DNA of 64,000 nucleotides from an uncultured Acidobacteriota bacterium (GCA_937873515.1 CALMYB010000003.1:150236-214235), one strand, 5' to 3'; numbered from the stretch's first letter, positions 1-9,264 are shown. The notes: a model not told the origin generated them from the letters alone. Made by a program: numbers and translations.

Positions 1-827
1 GCCTTGGTCGCAAGCGGGATAATAGGCTTATAGACCGTCATCGACTGCTTGCCTTCAGCGATATTCTGAAGCGCTGCGATCCCGGCATCTTGGCCCGTTA
101 CGATCACTTTCCCGGCCAAATTTCGATTTGACAACGCCTCGATCACTCCGCCGGCCATTCCATCGTTAGACACGACCATTGCCTGAACGTTGTCATTGTT
201 CGAGGTGAGAGCATTCTCCGCAAACTTCAACGCCTCATCCGGCGCCCAATTATCGATAAATTGGTCGGCCACGATCTTGATGTCCCCTTTGTCGATAGCC
301 GGTTGAAGCACCGCGAGTTCGGACTTTTTCATAATGTGGGCGTTATTGTCCGTGTTGGCCCCATAAACCATCACATAGTTCCCTTTCGGAGCATGCTCAA
401 GTGCGTACTCAGCGATCTTTTGGCCGATCACGGGCACTTGATGTGAGATGTAAGCATCGATCTTGTCAGAATTGATCAATCGGTCGTAGCTGATCACCGG
501 CACGCCTTGAGCCTTCGCTTTGTCGACCATCGTGGCTGCTTGGGTAGCGTCGTGTGGAGCTATCACAAGTGCGTCGATGCCCTGTGTAAGCAAGTTATCA
601 ACATCATTCGCCTGCTTTTCCGCGCTAGTATCTGCAACCGTAATAATGCAGTTGACATTCATCCTCTCGCATGCCGCTTTGAAGGCATCATGGTCGCGTT
701 GCCATCTCTCTTCGCGAAGCGTATCCATCGCAAAGCCGATCTTCAAGCGAGTATCCTTGGTACCGCTGCCGCAAGATAGCGAAATCATGGCGGCAGCAAA
801 CATTGCCGCATATAGTAGGTTTTTCAT
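1..827 (-). CDS. xylF: D-xylose-type ABC transporter substrate-binding lipoprotein (3'-truncated by window edge)
   Basis: The reverse strand is open from an ATG at 827 to the window edge, giving about 275 residues with no stop. Residues 1-19 are a lipoprotein signal ending in ISLSC, so the protein is probably anchored in a membrane with its binding domain outside the cytoplasm. The mature part follows the periplasmic sugar-binding fold of the XylF branch: KIGFAMDTLREERWQRD near residue 29, VISYDRLI in the hinge, GANTDNNAH, VVSNDGMAGGVIEAL and VTGQDAG. Members bind D-xylose or a related sugar and deliver it to an ABC permease. The permease and ATPase genes would lie beyond the left edge. A weak GGAG lies upstream of the ATG. 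Family assignment is firm; the exact sugar is inferred. Confidence 0.88.
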   Translation of the reverse strand, partial: MKNLLYAAMFAAAMISLSCGSGTKDTRLKIGFAMDTLREERWQRDHDAFKAACERMNVNCIITVADTSAEKQANDVDNLLTQGIDALVIAPHDATQAATMVDKAKAQGVPVISYDRLINSDKIDAYISHQVPVIGQKIAEYALEHAPKGNYVMVYGANTDNNAHIMKKSELAVLQPAIDKGDIKIVADQFIDNWAPDEALKFAENALTSNNDNVQAMVVSNDGMAGGVIEALSNRNLAGKVIVTGQDAGIAALQNIAEGKQSMTVYKPIIPLATK

Positions 828-1193
828 CCGATATTAAAACTCCAAAGAACTTTATTTAGGGGTGACGAGCCAATTAGACCAAATTGTTCCGCATAGGGCA
901 ACAAAGGGACGATGACAACCGCCATTTCCTTTGCAAAATCACGTTAGTAGAAGGCCGTGTTGGGAGTTAGGACGAAAATCTTTAGTTTTTGTATTTGAAT
1001 GCGTCCGCTTTTGTGGTATAAATGACTATCAAATCTCAGCTTAGAAGTTTTTGTTGAGCTTATTAGATTCGGTTTTTCAGCTTTTCCAGGAAGTGGGCGT
1101 TTTCATTGACATCGCGTCGGACTTCGTGTAAAAGATTGATTGGCTTGATTTTTTTTGACTTTACTGACATTGGGCGATACAAAGAGGAGAAAT
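828..1193. other. Intergenic region between divergent genes
   Basis: These 366 bases separate the divergent xylF-like gene and the first FecR-like gene. I see no coding potential beyond short random ORFs. The right half holds a plausible promoter (995-1022) and a leader of roughly 170 nt, T-rich around 1150-1160. No convincing terminator, riboswitch or repeat was recognised. Confidence 0.5.
995..1022 (+). promoter_or_regulatory. Putative sigma-70 promoter of the FecR-like gene pair
   Basis: TTGAAT (995-1000) is followed after 16 nt by TATAAA (1017-1022), a reasonable match to -35/-10 consensus. It lies about 170 nt upstream of the ATG at 1194, so the leader would be long. Judged by eye only. 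Confidence 0.35.
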
Positions 1194-1787
1194 ATGAACA
1201 GCAAACTGTGGATTCGAAGAGCACTCTCAACGTGCTCGATGGTCGCAATATTCGCGACATACTCAATGGTTGCTTTGGCCGGAACGCCAAAAGCCTCCGG
1301 GGAGCTTCTGGTGTCTGGCTCTGATGACGCCATTGTGACGGTTGATGGACAGACGGCTCTTTCGGGCCGCACGATTTTCTCGGGCAGCACGATAGTAACT
1401 TCCGATACGGCCTCGGCGATTCTCAGTTGCGGTGCAGCAGGAAGCATCAAATTTGCTCCGAATTCGACCGCCGTCGTGAGTTTTGACGGTTCAGCTCTTA
1501 CTGCAAACTTGAGCTCCGGTTCTTTGACCGTTGTTAGCTCTGCCCAACCGATCGCAGTTACGACTCCGACCGGCGTCTTCAACATTAACGCCGGTGAGAC
1601 TGCTACGACCACAAGCCAGGATTCGAATTCAAAGAAGAAGGGCGGTTCCGGCTGGATATGGTTTGGCGTGATCTTGGGAGCGGCGGCAGTCGCGCTTATC
1701 GGTACGGCGGTTGTGGGCAGCGACTCTAACTTTGGCAGCGGCGGCACGGTCGTTCCCGGTCCTCCGACAACGAGTGGCGGAGCATAG
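1194..1787 (+). CDS. FecR-like exported protein with C-terminal membrane anchor (paralogue 1)
   Basis: This 197-residue protein has a Sec signal peptide (cleavage expected after YSMVALA, about residue 29). Its low-complexity body is rich in Ser, Thr, Gly and Val and resembles the FecR beta-strand repeat: VTVDGQTALSGRTIFSGSTI, then a segment ending TPTGVFNINAG. A lysine-rich linker precedes one transmembrane segment (WIWFGVILGAAAVALIGTAV), and the tail is Gly/Pro-rich. The ATG at 1194 was chosen because AGAGGAGA lies just upstream and the signal peptide starts there; a longer frame from 1155 adds only leader. The next gene is a clear paralogue 14 nt away, so the two are probably co-transcribed. 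The FecR relationship is a resemblance and the function is unknown. Confidence 0.75.
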   Translation: MNSKLWIRRALSTCSMVAIFATYSMVALAGTPKASGELLVSGSDDAIVTVDGQTALSGRTIFSGSTIVTSDTASAILSCGAAGSIKFAPNSTAVVSFDGSALTANLSSGSLTVVSSAQPIAVTTPTGVFNINAGETATTTSQDSNSKKKGGSGWIWFGVILGAAAVALIGTAVVGSDSNFGSGGTVVPGPPTTSGGA

Positions 1788-1801
1788 GAGGAAATATACA
1801 A

Positions 1802-2509
1802 ATGATCGGCAAAAATAACTTTAAAAAACTAACTACAGCTTTCACTCTCGCTGCCGTATGGTGCGTTTACTCGATGGTCGCTTACGCAATGCCCGCTGGC
1901 ACGACCGCAGAGATCACAGTCTCCGGCCAAGTTACAGTTAACGGCCAGACGGCGGTCTCTAACTCGACCATCGTTTCCGGCAGTACGATCGTTACCGGCC
2001 CGGCGTCGAGCGCAACGATCAACCTGGGCAAAACCGGACGCGTTGAGCTTCAAGCAGATACTACGCTTTCCTTGACCTTTAGCGACGGCACGATAGTCGG
2101 TACGGTTTCGGCCGGAAAGGTTCGGATCGCCAATGCCGCAGGCGTTGCGACCACGATGGCAACCAAGAACGCGACGTTCATCGCAGATTCCAGCCAAGCA
2201 AATAATTTTGCTCTCGAAGTCGAATGCTCGCACGTGCACGTTGACACCACTTCAGGTGTCGTAACAATGCGTGAGGGCACTAACGACAAGCAGGTTGCCG
2301 CCGGTTCTTCTGCGATCGCAGGGAACCTCGAACAAGCAGGCTGCAAACCGTGTCTGCGTCCCGGCTCGGCTCCGCCGACCGCGATCGCGGGATGGCCGTG
2401 GCTCCTCGTCGTCGCTGGCGGTGTCGCTGGAGCAGCTATCTTCTTCGGTTCGCGAAACCATGACACGGAGATCGGCGGCGGCACGGTGATCGTTAGCCCG
2501 ACCGCGTAA
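1802..2509 (+). CDS. FecR-like exported protein with C-terminal membrane anchor (paralogue 2)
   Basis: This 235-residue paralogue of the preceding gene has the same plan: a signal peptide with the shared CVYSMVAYA-type ending, then ITVSGQVTVNGQTAVSNSTI, a FecR-like beta-rich region, and a C-terminal transmembrane helix (WPWLLVVAGGVAGAAIFFG) followed by a short Gly/Thr tail. It differs in having an added module with Cys and His (ECSHVHVD, then CKPCL), which could form a disulfide or bind metal. An AGGAGG overlapping the upstream stop codon, 10 nt before the ATG, supports the start and translational coupling. FecR domains usually act in envelope signalling, but no TonB/FecI partner adjoins this pair. 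Confidence 0.75.
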   Translation: MIGKNNFKKLTTAFTLAAVWCVYSMVAYAMPAGTTAEITVSGQVTVNGQTAVSNSTIVSGSTIVTGPASSATINLGKTGRVELQADTTLSLTFSDGTIVGTVSAGKVRIANAAGVATTMATKNATFIADSSQANNFALEVECSHVHVDTTSGVVTMREGTNDKQVAAGSSAIAGNLEQAGCKPCLRPGSAPPTAIAGWPWLLVVAGGVAGAAIFFGSRNHDTEIGGGTVIVSPTA

Positions 2510-2537
2510 GCGTTTTAAAGAGTTTGCTTCCTTTCAG

Positions 2538-2570
2538 GCGGGTCATGTCCAATCGACGTGGCCCGCAAAC
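2538..2570 (+). terminator. Hairpin after the FecR-like pair
   Basis: GCGGGTCA (2538-2545) pairs with TGGCCCGC (2559-2566) across a 13-nt loop and is followed by AAACTTTTG. The T-run is weak, so this may be a terminator or only a transcript-stabilising hairpin. Confidence 0.4.
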
Positions 2571-2583
2571 TTTTGCCCGGAAT

Positions 2584-2611
2584 TTGATTATTCTTTTTTA
2601 GTTTTTATATT
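2584..2611 (+). promoter_or_regulatory. Putative promoter of ugd
   Basis: TTGATT (2584-2589), a 16-nt spacer and TATATT (2606-2611) lie in a T-rich stretch just upstream of the ugd ATG at 2641. The leader would be only about 20 nt and has no Shine-Dalgarno sequence. Confidence 0.4.
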
Positions 2612-2640
2612 CTTAAGCCTTATATTTTTCTTTTTTGTAT

Positions 2641-3939
2641 ATGCAGATTGCAGTAATTGGTACCGGATATGTTGGACTCGTTTCAGGAGCTTGTTTCGCC
2701 GAGTTTGGTATTGACGTCACGTGCGTTGACGTTGACCAAGCAAAGATCGATGGCCTCAATAGCGGCGTTATCCCGATATATGAACCTGGACTCGATATCC
2801 TCGTAAAGGAAAATGCAAAGGCCGGCCGTCTGCATTTCACCACGGATATCAAGACCGCTGTCGAGAGTTCGCTGGTCGTTTTCCTTGCCGTGGGCACACC
2901 GCCGCGACCGGATGGCACTCCTGACATGAGCTACTACCGCTCGGCCGCAAAGAGTGTCGCCGAGGCCCTGAACGGATACAAGGTCCTCGTCACAAAATCT
3001 ACCGTTCCAGTCGGAACCGGCGAATGGCTTCGCAAATTTGTCATTGAGAACTCTGCTGAAGGCACGGAATTCGGCGTTGCATCAAATCCTGAATTCCTTC
3101 GTGAAGGTGCCGCGATCGAAGACTTTATGCGGCCAGACCGCGTTGTCATCGGCAGCAACCAAGAGCGAGCGATCGAGGTAATGAAGGAGCTTTATCGACC
3201 GCTTTATTTGATCGAGACGCCGATCGTCGTCACTTCGCTTGAGGCCGCCGAGTTGACCAAGTACGCGGCCAACGCCTTTCTCGCAACGAAGATCACTTTC
3301 ATCAATGAGATCGCGAACCTCTGCGACGCGATCGGCTGCGACGTCCATGACGTTGCCCGTGGAATGGGAATGGACAACCGTATCGGCCGCAAATTCCTGC
3401 ACCCGGGACCGGGATACGGCGGCTCATGCTTCCCTAAAGACACACGGGCATTGACGACCGTTGCGGATGATTTTGGCGTTGAAACGCGTATCGTCGATGC
3501 CGTCATTGACGCAAATGAGCGTCAACGTGATGCCATGCTGGCAAAGGTCGAGAAGCTCGTGGGCGACCTAGCCGGTAAACGGATCGCCGTTCTGGGTCTC
3601 TCGTTCAAGCCTGAGACCGACGATATGCGTGAATCGCCGGCCACCGATATCATCGAGAAGATGGTCGCAAAAGGTGCCGCGGTAAAGGCCTTTGACCCGG
3701 TCGCAATGGGCGAAGCAAAACACGTTCTTCCCGACATCGAGTACGCTGATGATGAATATTCTGCCATTCAAGGGGCCGATGCATTGATCATTATCACCGA
3801 GTGGAATCAATTCCGTGCTCTCAACCTTCAAAAGGTCAAGGATCTGCTCCGATCTCCGAAGATTGCGGATCTTCGCAACATCTACGAACCAGCGACAATG
3901 CGTGCCGCCGGCTTTGAGTACGTAGGCGTTGGACGCTAG
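2641..3939 (+). CDS. ugd: UDP-glucose 6-dehydrogenase
   Basis: This cytoplasmic enzyme oxidises UDP-glucose to UDP-glucuronate with two NAD+, feeding polysaccharide synthesis. The 432-residue product is full length. It has an N-terminal Rossmann motif GTGYVGLVSGACFAEFG, the substrate region VGTPPRPDG, NPEFLREG, a lysine-bearing central helix (YAANAFLATKITFINEIANL) and the catalytic-cysteine motif PGPGYGGSCFPKD. The C-terminal UDP-binding domain starts around LSFKPETDDMRESP. The ATG at 2641 is preferred over a TTG six bases upstream because the Rossmann strand begins directly after it. The epimerase start codon lies 13 nt after the stop, so the two enzymes probably form a sugar-nucleotide operon. 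Confidence 0.95.
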   Translation: MQIAVIGTGYVGLVSGACFAEFGIDVTCVDVDQAKIDGLNSGVIPIYEPGLDILVKENAKAGRLHFTTDIKTAVESSLVVFLAVGTPPRPDGTPDMSYYRSAAKSVAEALNGYKVLVTKSTVPVGTGEWLRKFVIENSAEGTEFGVASNPEFLREGAAIEDFMRPDRVVIGSNQERAIEVMKELYRPLYLIETPIVVTSLEAAELTKYAANAFLATKITFINEIANLCDAIGCDVHDVARGMGMDNRIGRKFLHPGPGYGGSCFPKDTRALTTVADDFGVETRIVDAVIDANERQRDAMLAKVEKLVGDLAGKRIAVLGLSFKPETDDMRESPATDIIEKMVAKGAAVKAFDPVAMGEAKHVLPDIEYADDEYSAIQGADALIIITEWNQFRALNLQKVKDLLRSPKIADLRNIYEPATMRAAGFEYVGVGR

Positions 3940-3952
3940 GCAGCCATTTTTT

Positions 3953-4909
3953 ATGTCGAACGATACACCGACAGTTCTTGTCACAGGAGGAGCCGGATTC
4001 ATCGGCTCCAATCTTTCTGATCGGTTGCTTAGGGAAGGGGCCCGTGTGCGCATTCTCGATAATTTCTCTACGGGTTTCCATGAGAATTTGAACGAGATCT
4101 CCGGTAACTTCGACCTTATCGAGGGTGACGTCGCTGACCCAACGGCAGTTCGTTCGGCGATCGCGGGCGTAGAGATCGTATTCCATCAAGCTGCCCTGCC
4201 AAGTGTTCCCCGCTCCGTCGAAGACCCTGTCTCGACACATAAGGCTTGCGTTGAAGGCACATTTAACCTTCTGCTCGCAGCCAAAGACGCGAACGTGCGG
4301 CGCTTTGTTTATGCAGGTTCGAGTTCAGCATACGGCGACCAGCCGACTCTCCCTAAATCCGAAGCGATGGCTCCTGCACCAATGTCACCGTACGCGGTCG
4401 CTAAGCTTACCGGCGAGTACTATGCATCGGCATTCTATCGCGTTTACGGCCTCGAGACGGTGTCCTTAAGGTACTTCAATGTCTTCGGACCTAGGCAGAA
4501 CCCTTCGTCTGCCTATTCGGGCGTTATTTCGCGGTTTATTGACGCGTTAATGACCGATTCTCAGCCGGTCATCTACGGAGACGGGGAGCAATCCCGCGAT
4601 TTTACATTCATCGACAACGTGGTTGATGCGAATATCAAGGCCGCAAACTCTGCCGAAGCTCCGGGACTTGTGATGAACGCCGCGAACGGCGAACGGATCT
4701 CGCTCAACGACTTGCTGTCAGCTCTCAAGAAGATCGTTGGTAAAGAGTTGGATGCTGAGTATTTGGACGCACGGACCGGCGACGTAAAGCACTCGCAGGC
4801 CGACAATTCCCTTGCAGTTAGAACGATCGGCTATGAAAACCTCGTTGGGCTTGATGAAGGGCTTCGAAAGACCGTTGAATGGTGGCAGAGCAGTCGCTTT
4901 GCCCGCTGA
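3953..4909 (+). CDS. NAD-dependent UDP-sugar epimerase (WbpP/Gne-like)
   Basis: This 318-residue extended short-chain dehydrogenase probably inverts C4 of a UDP-sugar. Visible motifs are the NAD site GGAGFIGSNL near the N terminus, the serine of the catalytic triad in YAGSSSAYG, and YxxxK in SPYAVAK. The substrate segment RYFNVFGPRQNP is also present. Sequence around AALPSVPRSVEDP and YGDGEQSRDFTFIDN is closest, from memory, to UDP-GlcNAc/GalNAc 4-epimerases of the WbpP type, but UDP-glucuronate epimerase is also possible because it follows ugd. The ATG at 3953 is preferred over a TTG at 3929 that would overlap ugd. Substrate is inferred. Confidence 0.85.
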   Translation: MSNDTPTVLVTGGAGFIGSNLSDRLLREGARVRILDNFSTGFHENLNEISGNFDLIEGDVADPTAVRSAIAGVEIVFHQAALPSVPRSVEDPVSTHKACVEGTFNLLLAAKDANVRRFVYAGSSSAYGDQPTLPKSEAMAPAPMSPYAVAKLTGEYYASAFYRVYGLETVSLRYFNVFGPRQNPSSAYSGVISRFIDALMTDSQPVIYGDGEQSRDFTFIDNVVDANIKAANSAEAPGLVMNAANGERISLNDLLSALKKIVGKELDAEYLDARTGDVKHSQADNSLAVRTIGYENLVGLDEGLRKTVEWWQSSRFAR

Positions 4910-5014
4910 TCTCCCCTGCCTGCTTCCTCTACCGGAAATATGACAGTTCGGAAAAGGCCGTTGCAAAACACACGGCAATATTCCGAACTCTTTCGTTCTC
5001 AGGTCAAGCTCAAT

Positions 5015-5048
5015 AAAAAACGGGCGGGACCCCGAAAGGTGCCCGCCC
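5015..5048 (-). terminator. Rho-independent terminator of the TonB-type receptor gene
   Basis: Read on the minus strand, a GC-rich stem (GGGCGGGCACC pairing with GGTCCCGCCC) is followed by six T (5020-5015). It lies about 40 nt downstream of the receptor stop codon. This is a classic intrinsic terminator and also separates the convergent epimerase gene. Confidence 0.85.
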
Positions 5049-5086
5049 TAGTTTCGGCTCGCTAACCGAGGAGAGTCGTCCGCTTT

Positions 5087-8038
5087 TTACCAACTAAAGC
5101 GGACTTGAAGCTCGATTCGGCGGTTTGCTGATCCACCAGAACCGCCGAATCTACCGAATCCGCCTGACGTGCTGGTCGATTGGCCGAATCGGCTTGAGCT
5201 GAGACTTGAAACCGGGTTTCCAAGATTCACGGTATTCAAGAGATTTGAGAAGTTTACTGAGACGTTCAGGTTATATGGCTTACGGCTTCCACCCATGCCG
5301 CCGAAAAACCCGCCTCGTCCCATACCCATCATTCCGCCGCTTTGACCACTGCGACCACCCTTATCGTCAACCTTGCCGAAGCCAAAGTTCTTGCTCACGC
5401 GCATGTTGACCGAGAAGCTGCCCGGGCCTTCACCATAGTTTCGCGGAATGATCGCATTCGGATCCTTGCCCGCGATGTCACAGAATGCGTAATTCAGCCC
5501 GAGCTCCGCACAACGTGATGCCAAAGCACCATATGTCGGACGCTCGGTTATGTAGCCGTCACCGTTCGAATCGAACCCAGTCGTTATATTGAACGGGCTC
5601 CCCGATGAGGCAAATATGAACGGATTCAGTGAAACGCCCCACGGCAGACCGATGTTGCCGCCGATAACAAATCGATGTCGGACATCGTCGCCGCTGCGGC
5701 CCCATTCACCGGCAAAGCTATAACTGTACGCTGGAGCGCTTCCCGCACCGTCTGTATCACTCTTTGAGAAGTTGAGCGAATAGTTTCCGAAAAGCGAGAA
5801 TCGCGAAGAGTAGTTGTTCCTGAAACCTACACGGATCTGATTCTCTTCGGATCTTCCGGTCGCTTCATACTGCTGAATATTGCCGAGCGTCGGATCGGGC
5901 CGAGGTGCGAGAGAGCAATCAAGTTCGGTCGGACAGACGGGCGCATTGATATTCCGCGAACGAAGCTGATTGAACGATCGAGAAATGATGTAGAACGCAG
6001 AGAGGGTCGTCTTGAACGGCAGCTGCCTCTCAACGCCGACCGTAGCCTGAGCCGTATATGGCGTCTTGAGATCGGTTGCCACCAAACGCGTCGTACTTGA
6101 ACCAGGCAGGAACGCAAGGATCTGCGAAGGTGTAAGCACATTCGAGACCGTTCCGTCCGGGTTAAAGATCGGCTGAGCAAGCAGAGCGATCGCCGCGGCC
6201 TGTCGCGTCGGATCGGTCTCGTTCGCACTGACGAGCAGATTTAACTGCGTGATCCCGTCATATCTATGAGCCTGCAGCGTGTAGTTCTCGCTGAAGCGAT
6301 CGTAGAAGATACCTGCACCGCCGCGGAAAACGGTCTTTGCCGGTTTCGAGCCGCCGGCTCCGGGTGACCATGCAAATCCGAATCTCGGTGCAAAGTTGTA
6401 GTCACTGCTAATGTTCGTCTGATTTTCGTACCTAAGGCCAAAGCTTAATAGTAGCTTAGGCGAAAGGCGCCAATCATCCGAAACGAACAGGCCAAGATCC
6501 TGCTGCGAGACCTTTGCGAGCGGATCGCCGGTCGTCATTGTGAATTGGGTCGGATCGTACTGCGTACCCACAGCGCCGAGAAGTTTCGCACGGTACTGCT
6601 CGATCGGTGAGACGAAACCATCACCATTCAGGTCGTATGGGCTCGCACCGACAAACCCGAGGAAACTGAAAGTCCCGCCGTAATTATTCTCCGAGCGATT
6701 GTCGATCGTTGTTCCGCGCAGGCGAATGCCGAACTTGACCGAGTGATCCATATTCTTGCCAAGAGCCGTAGTTGTGTTGTTCGAGATCTCATAGCGCTGC
6801 CTCTGATTGAAACTCTCACCTATTTGCGACCCGCCGGATGTGAACGCAGACGAGACACTGACGGTCGGGACCGAATTGTCGCCATTCTGAGCACTCTTGT
6901 CGAACGAGTATTGAAATCGCGTCTCATTGACCGTTGTCGCATTCAGGATCGCTGTTTCGGTAATACGAAACTCATGACCGAAGCTCGTCGAGTTGTACTG
7001 GCGCGATGCGAGGGACGTTCCGCCAATTCCCTGATTCTTGCTCGACGATCGGTCGTAATCGTATCGAACGACCAGTGTATTCTTATCATTGATCGCATAA
7101 TCGAGTCGCGGTCCGATCGAGAAACGTCGTGTCGGGATCTTATAATCTTGCGAAAAATTAACGATATTGAAGGAAGGATCCAAGACGACCGCATTAACGA
7201 TCGTGTTATTGTCGATGTCCCGGTTCGAGACATCCACAAAGAACGAGGCCTTCTTCTTTATGATCGGGCCTGAAATGTTGCCTCCGAAGAAGCGCGTTTG
7301 GCTCGGCGCTCGATTCGCCGCAAATGGATTGCGCGAGTTCAGGCGAGCATCGTTGAAGTTGAAGAACGCACTGCCGCGGAAACGGTCGGTTCCCGGCCGC
7401 GTCAATATCTCGATCCGGCCCCATCCAACGCGGTCAAATTCCGCCGAGAACGGATTCTGGTTGATTCGGATCTCTCGGATCGATTCTTTTGGCGGAAGGT
7501 TGCCGCCCGTGAAGCCATCGATATAGATCTGGCCGCCATCAGGGCCGGATCCGGGACCCGCCAATGCCTGAAGAGCTGACTGGAGTTCGTCCGGGTCATC
7601 AGGTAAGGCATCAAGGTCTTTGCCCTTGAGCACGGTCGCACTTGCGTTGCTCTCAGCGTCTGTCGAAACACCCTCGTCGGGGTTTACATTGACGTCCTCG
7701 GCAACACCGGCAACCGTCATCGAAACCACCAACTGATGCTTTTCGCCCGCAGCAAGAACAAGATCCGGATTCTCATACGGGGCGAAGTTCGCTGCCTCGG
7801 CCTTTATGGTGTATGTTCCCGCTTCGAGACCTGCGATCGTGAATTCACCGCGATCGTTGGTATTAGCCTTCTTTTCTTTACCTTCTGAATTTACTGCTGA
7901 GACGGTCGCACCAACGACGACCGCTCCAAGACTGTCAACTACCTGACCAGTTATACTTGCCGCTTTCTGAGCGAAGGCTCCGCCTACGGATAAGAGCATA
8001 AGCGCGCCAAGCAGAGTTATTTTCTTTATGTAGTCCAT
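5087..8038 (-). CDS. TonB-dependent receptor-like outer-membrane protein with N-terminal carboxypeptidase-regulatory domain
   Basis: This 983-residue outer-membrane protein has a signal peptide ending GGAFAQ. A CarboxypepD-regulatory/CNA-B-like domain (residues about 27-110, starting ITGQVVDSLGAVVVGATV) precedes a plug-like segment with IREIRINQNPFSAEFDRVG. A long beta-barrel follows, closing with the aromatic C terminus QVRFSW typical of porin-fold proteins. A Gly/Met-rich insert (GGMMGMGRGGFFGGMGG) lies near the end. Such proteins are abundant in Acidobacteriota and are thought to import oligosaccharides or other large ligands; no ligand can be read here. The gene lies 32 nt downstream of the next secreted protein gene on the same strand, suggesting a two-gene operon ending at the 5015-5048 terminator. 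Confidence 0.9.
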   Translation of the reverse strand: MDYIKKITLLGALMLLSVGGAFAQKAASITGQVVDSLGAVVVGATVSAVNSEGKEKKANTNDRGEFTIAGLEAGTYTIKAEAANFAPYENPDLVLAAGEKHQLVVSMTVAGVAEDVNVNPDEGVSTDAESNASATVLKGKDLDALPDDPDELQSALQALAGPGSGPDGGQIYIDGFTGGNLPPKESIREIRINQNPFSAEFDRVGWGRIEILTRPGTDRFRGSAFFNFNDARLNSRNPFAANRAPSQTRFFGGNISGPIIKKKASFFVDVSNRDIDNNTIVNAVVLDPSFNIVNFSQDYKIPTRRFSIGPRLDYAINDKNTLVVRYDYDRSSSKNQGIGGTSLASRQYNSTSFGHEFRITETAILNATTVNETRFQYSFDKSAQNGDNSVPTVSVSSAFTSGGSQIGESFNQRQRYEISNNTTTALGKNMDHSVKFGIRLRGTTIDNRSENNYGGTFSFLGFVGASPYDLNGDGFVSPIEQYRAKLLGAVGTQYDPTQFTMTTGDPLAKVSQQDLGLFVSDDWRLSPKLLLSFGLRYENQTNISSDYNFAPRFGFAWSPGAGGSKPAKTVFRGGAGIFYDRFSENYTLQAHRYDGITQLNLLVSANETDPTRQAAAIALLAQPIFNPDGTVSNVLTPSQILAFLPGSSTTRLVATDLKTPYTAQATVGVERQLPFKTTLSAFYIISRSFNQLRSRNINAPVCPTELDCSLAPRPDPTLGNIQQYEATGRSEENQIRVGFRNNYSSRFSLFGNYSLNFSKSDTDGAGSAPAYSYSFAGEWGRSGDDVRHRFVIGGNIGLPWGVSLNPFIFASSGSPFNITTGFDSNGDGYITERPTYGALASRCAELGLNYAFCDIAGKDPNAIIPRNYGEGPGSFSVNMRVSKNFGFGKVDDKGGRSGQSGGMMGMGRGGFFGGMGGSRKPYNLNVSVNFSNLLNTVNLGNPVSSLSSSRFGQSTSTSGGFGRFGGSGGSANRRIELQVRFSW

Positions 8039-8070
8039 ATGTATTGTATGAATGAAAATTAGAACAAATA

Positions 8071-9264
8071 TCAGAACCCGCTTCCGTCAAGGCCCGGGAT
8101 AGAAAATGATGCATCAAGCCCTTGGCCGCGTCGGCCGCCGCCAGAATTCATCTGTGCCAAGCGAAGGAATGGTTCAACACCGGCAAGGAGTTTGAAGGCA
8201 GTTACCCGGCCCAGAGCGTTCTCCCGCGTGCTTGAGGCAGCTATCATATCTCCGACCTTAAGATCCGATGTCGTGATGGTTGGGAAACGATCAAGCATTT
8301 CGTCGACACCGCCGCGCGGCCCTCCCGCCATTCCACTAGGGCGTTGACCGCCTTGCTGGCCGGCTGGCCGGCCGCTGCCAGGTTGGGTTTGTCCTCCCTG
8401 CGGACGTCCGCCCGCCTGAGCACCGGCACCGCCGCTGCGCATCGCTGCCTGCATCCCGGCAAGCCTTTCCGCATCTTCAGCAGGAAAGCGCTTGAATGTT
8501 GTCACCTTTGCGGTAGCGATCGTAACGTCTTTGCCTGTCGCGAAATCCGAGATCACAACTTCGTTCTTCGAAGCGTCTACGGACTTCACCGTACCCGCGA
8601 TCGTTTTAAATGACCCAACGAGCACTTTTTCGGCCGTGAACGCGGTATTGTCTGCACTTCGTTCGCCCACAGCTCTCAAGATGTCACCGACTCCGATACC
8701 TAGAAAATCGGTCGGCTTTGCATCCGAAAATTCGATCGAGTCATCCGCATAATGCAGAAATTCGGCATTTGGCTTGAAAGAGACCAGGACCGACTGGGCG
8801 CTCATCAAACCGCTCACTTTGATCGTCACGGTCCGTTTGATCGCGTCGATCGACTCGACCTTTCCTGAAATGCCGCGAGTTTTCCACTCCGACGCGTCTT
8901 TTGCCTCTTTGGCAGAAAGTTCTGCGGTACTCACCAAATAGCTGCGAATTGCGTTGCAGCCGCCATCCGGCTTCATCAAGCACGAGACGATTAGCTTGTC
9001 GCCAACCTTTATATCGGCAAGGCTCGAAACAACTGCGGACCGCAAATTGAGATCCGGAGAGATCTTTTTGTATTCGGTCTTCTCGGAAAACTCCGCCGTA
9101 ACGGTTTTGCCGCTGGCGTTCAGAGTGGCCGAACTAGCGGACACCGCCGTGACGTCCCCGCGTACGAGCACAGGCTTCATCGGATCGACGGTCTGTCCGA
9201 ATACCTGTGAAACCAACGCACTGATAAAAAGTATAAAAATCGATATGATTGCGTTCTGCGCCAT
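8071..9264 (-). CDS. Exported DUF5666-like protein with Gly/Gln-rich linker
   Basis: This 397-residue protein has a signal peptide (cleavage after VFGQ or nearby) and at least three repeats of a small beta domain that resembles DUF5666: VRGDVTAVSASSATLNASGK, ISGKVESIDAIKRTVTIKVS and IAGTVKSVDASKNEVVISDF. Each is followed by a KVGD or GVGD turn. A 45-residue low-complexity linker rich in Gly, Gln, Arg and Pro separates the third repeat from a fourth partial one with LKVGDMIAASS. It lies directly upstream of the TonB-type receptor gene on the same strand, so it may act with the receptor at the cell surface. Biochemical function is unknown. Confidence 0.75.
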   Translation of the reverse strand: MAQNAIISIFILFISALVSQVFGQTVDPMKPVLVRGDVTAVSASSATLNASGKTVTAEFSEKTEYKKISPDLNLRSAVVSSLADIKVGDKLIVSCLMKPDGGCNAIRSYLVSTAELSAKEAKDASEWKTRGISGKVESIDAIKRTVTIKVSGLMSAQSVLVSFKPNAEFLHYADDSIEFSDAKPTDFLGIGVGDILRAVGERSADNTAFTAEKVLVGSFKTIAGTVKSVDASKNEVVISDFATGKDVTIATAKVTTFKRFPAEDAERLAGMQAAMRSGGAGAQAGGRPQGGQTQPGSGRPAGQQGGQRPSGMAGGPRGGVDEMLDRFPTITTSDLKVGDMIAASSTRENALGRVTAFKLLAGVEPFLRLAQMNSGGGRRGQGLDASFSIPGLDGSGF

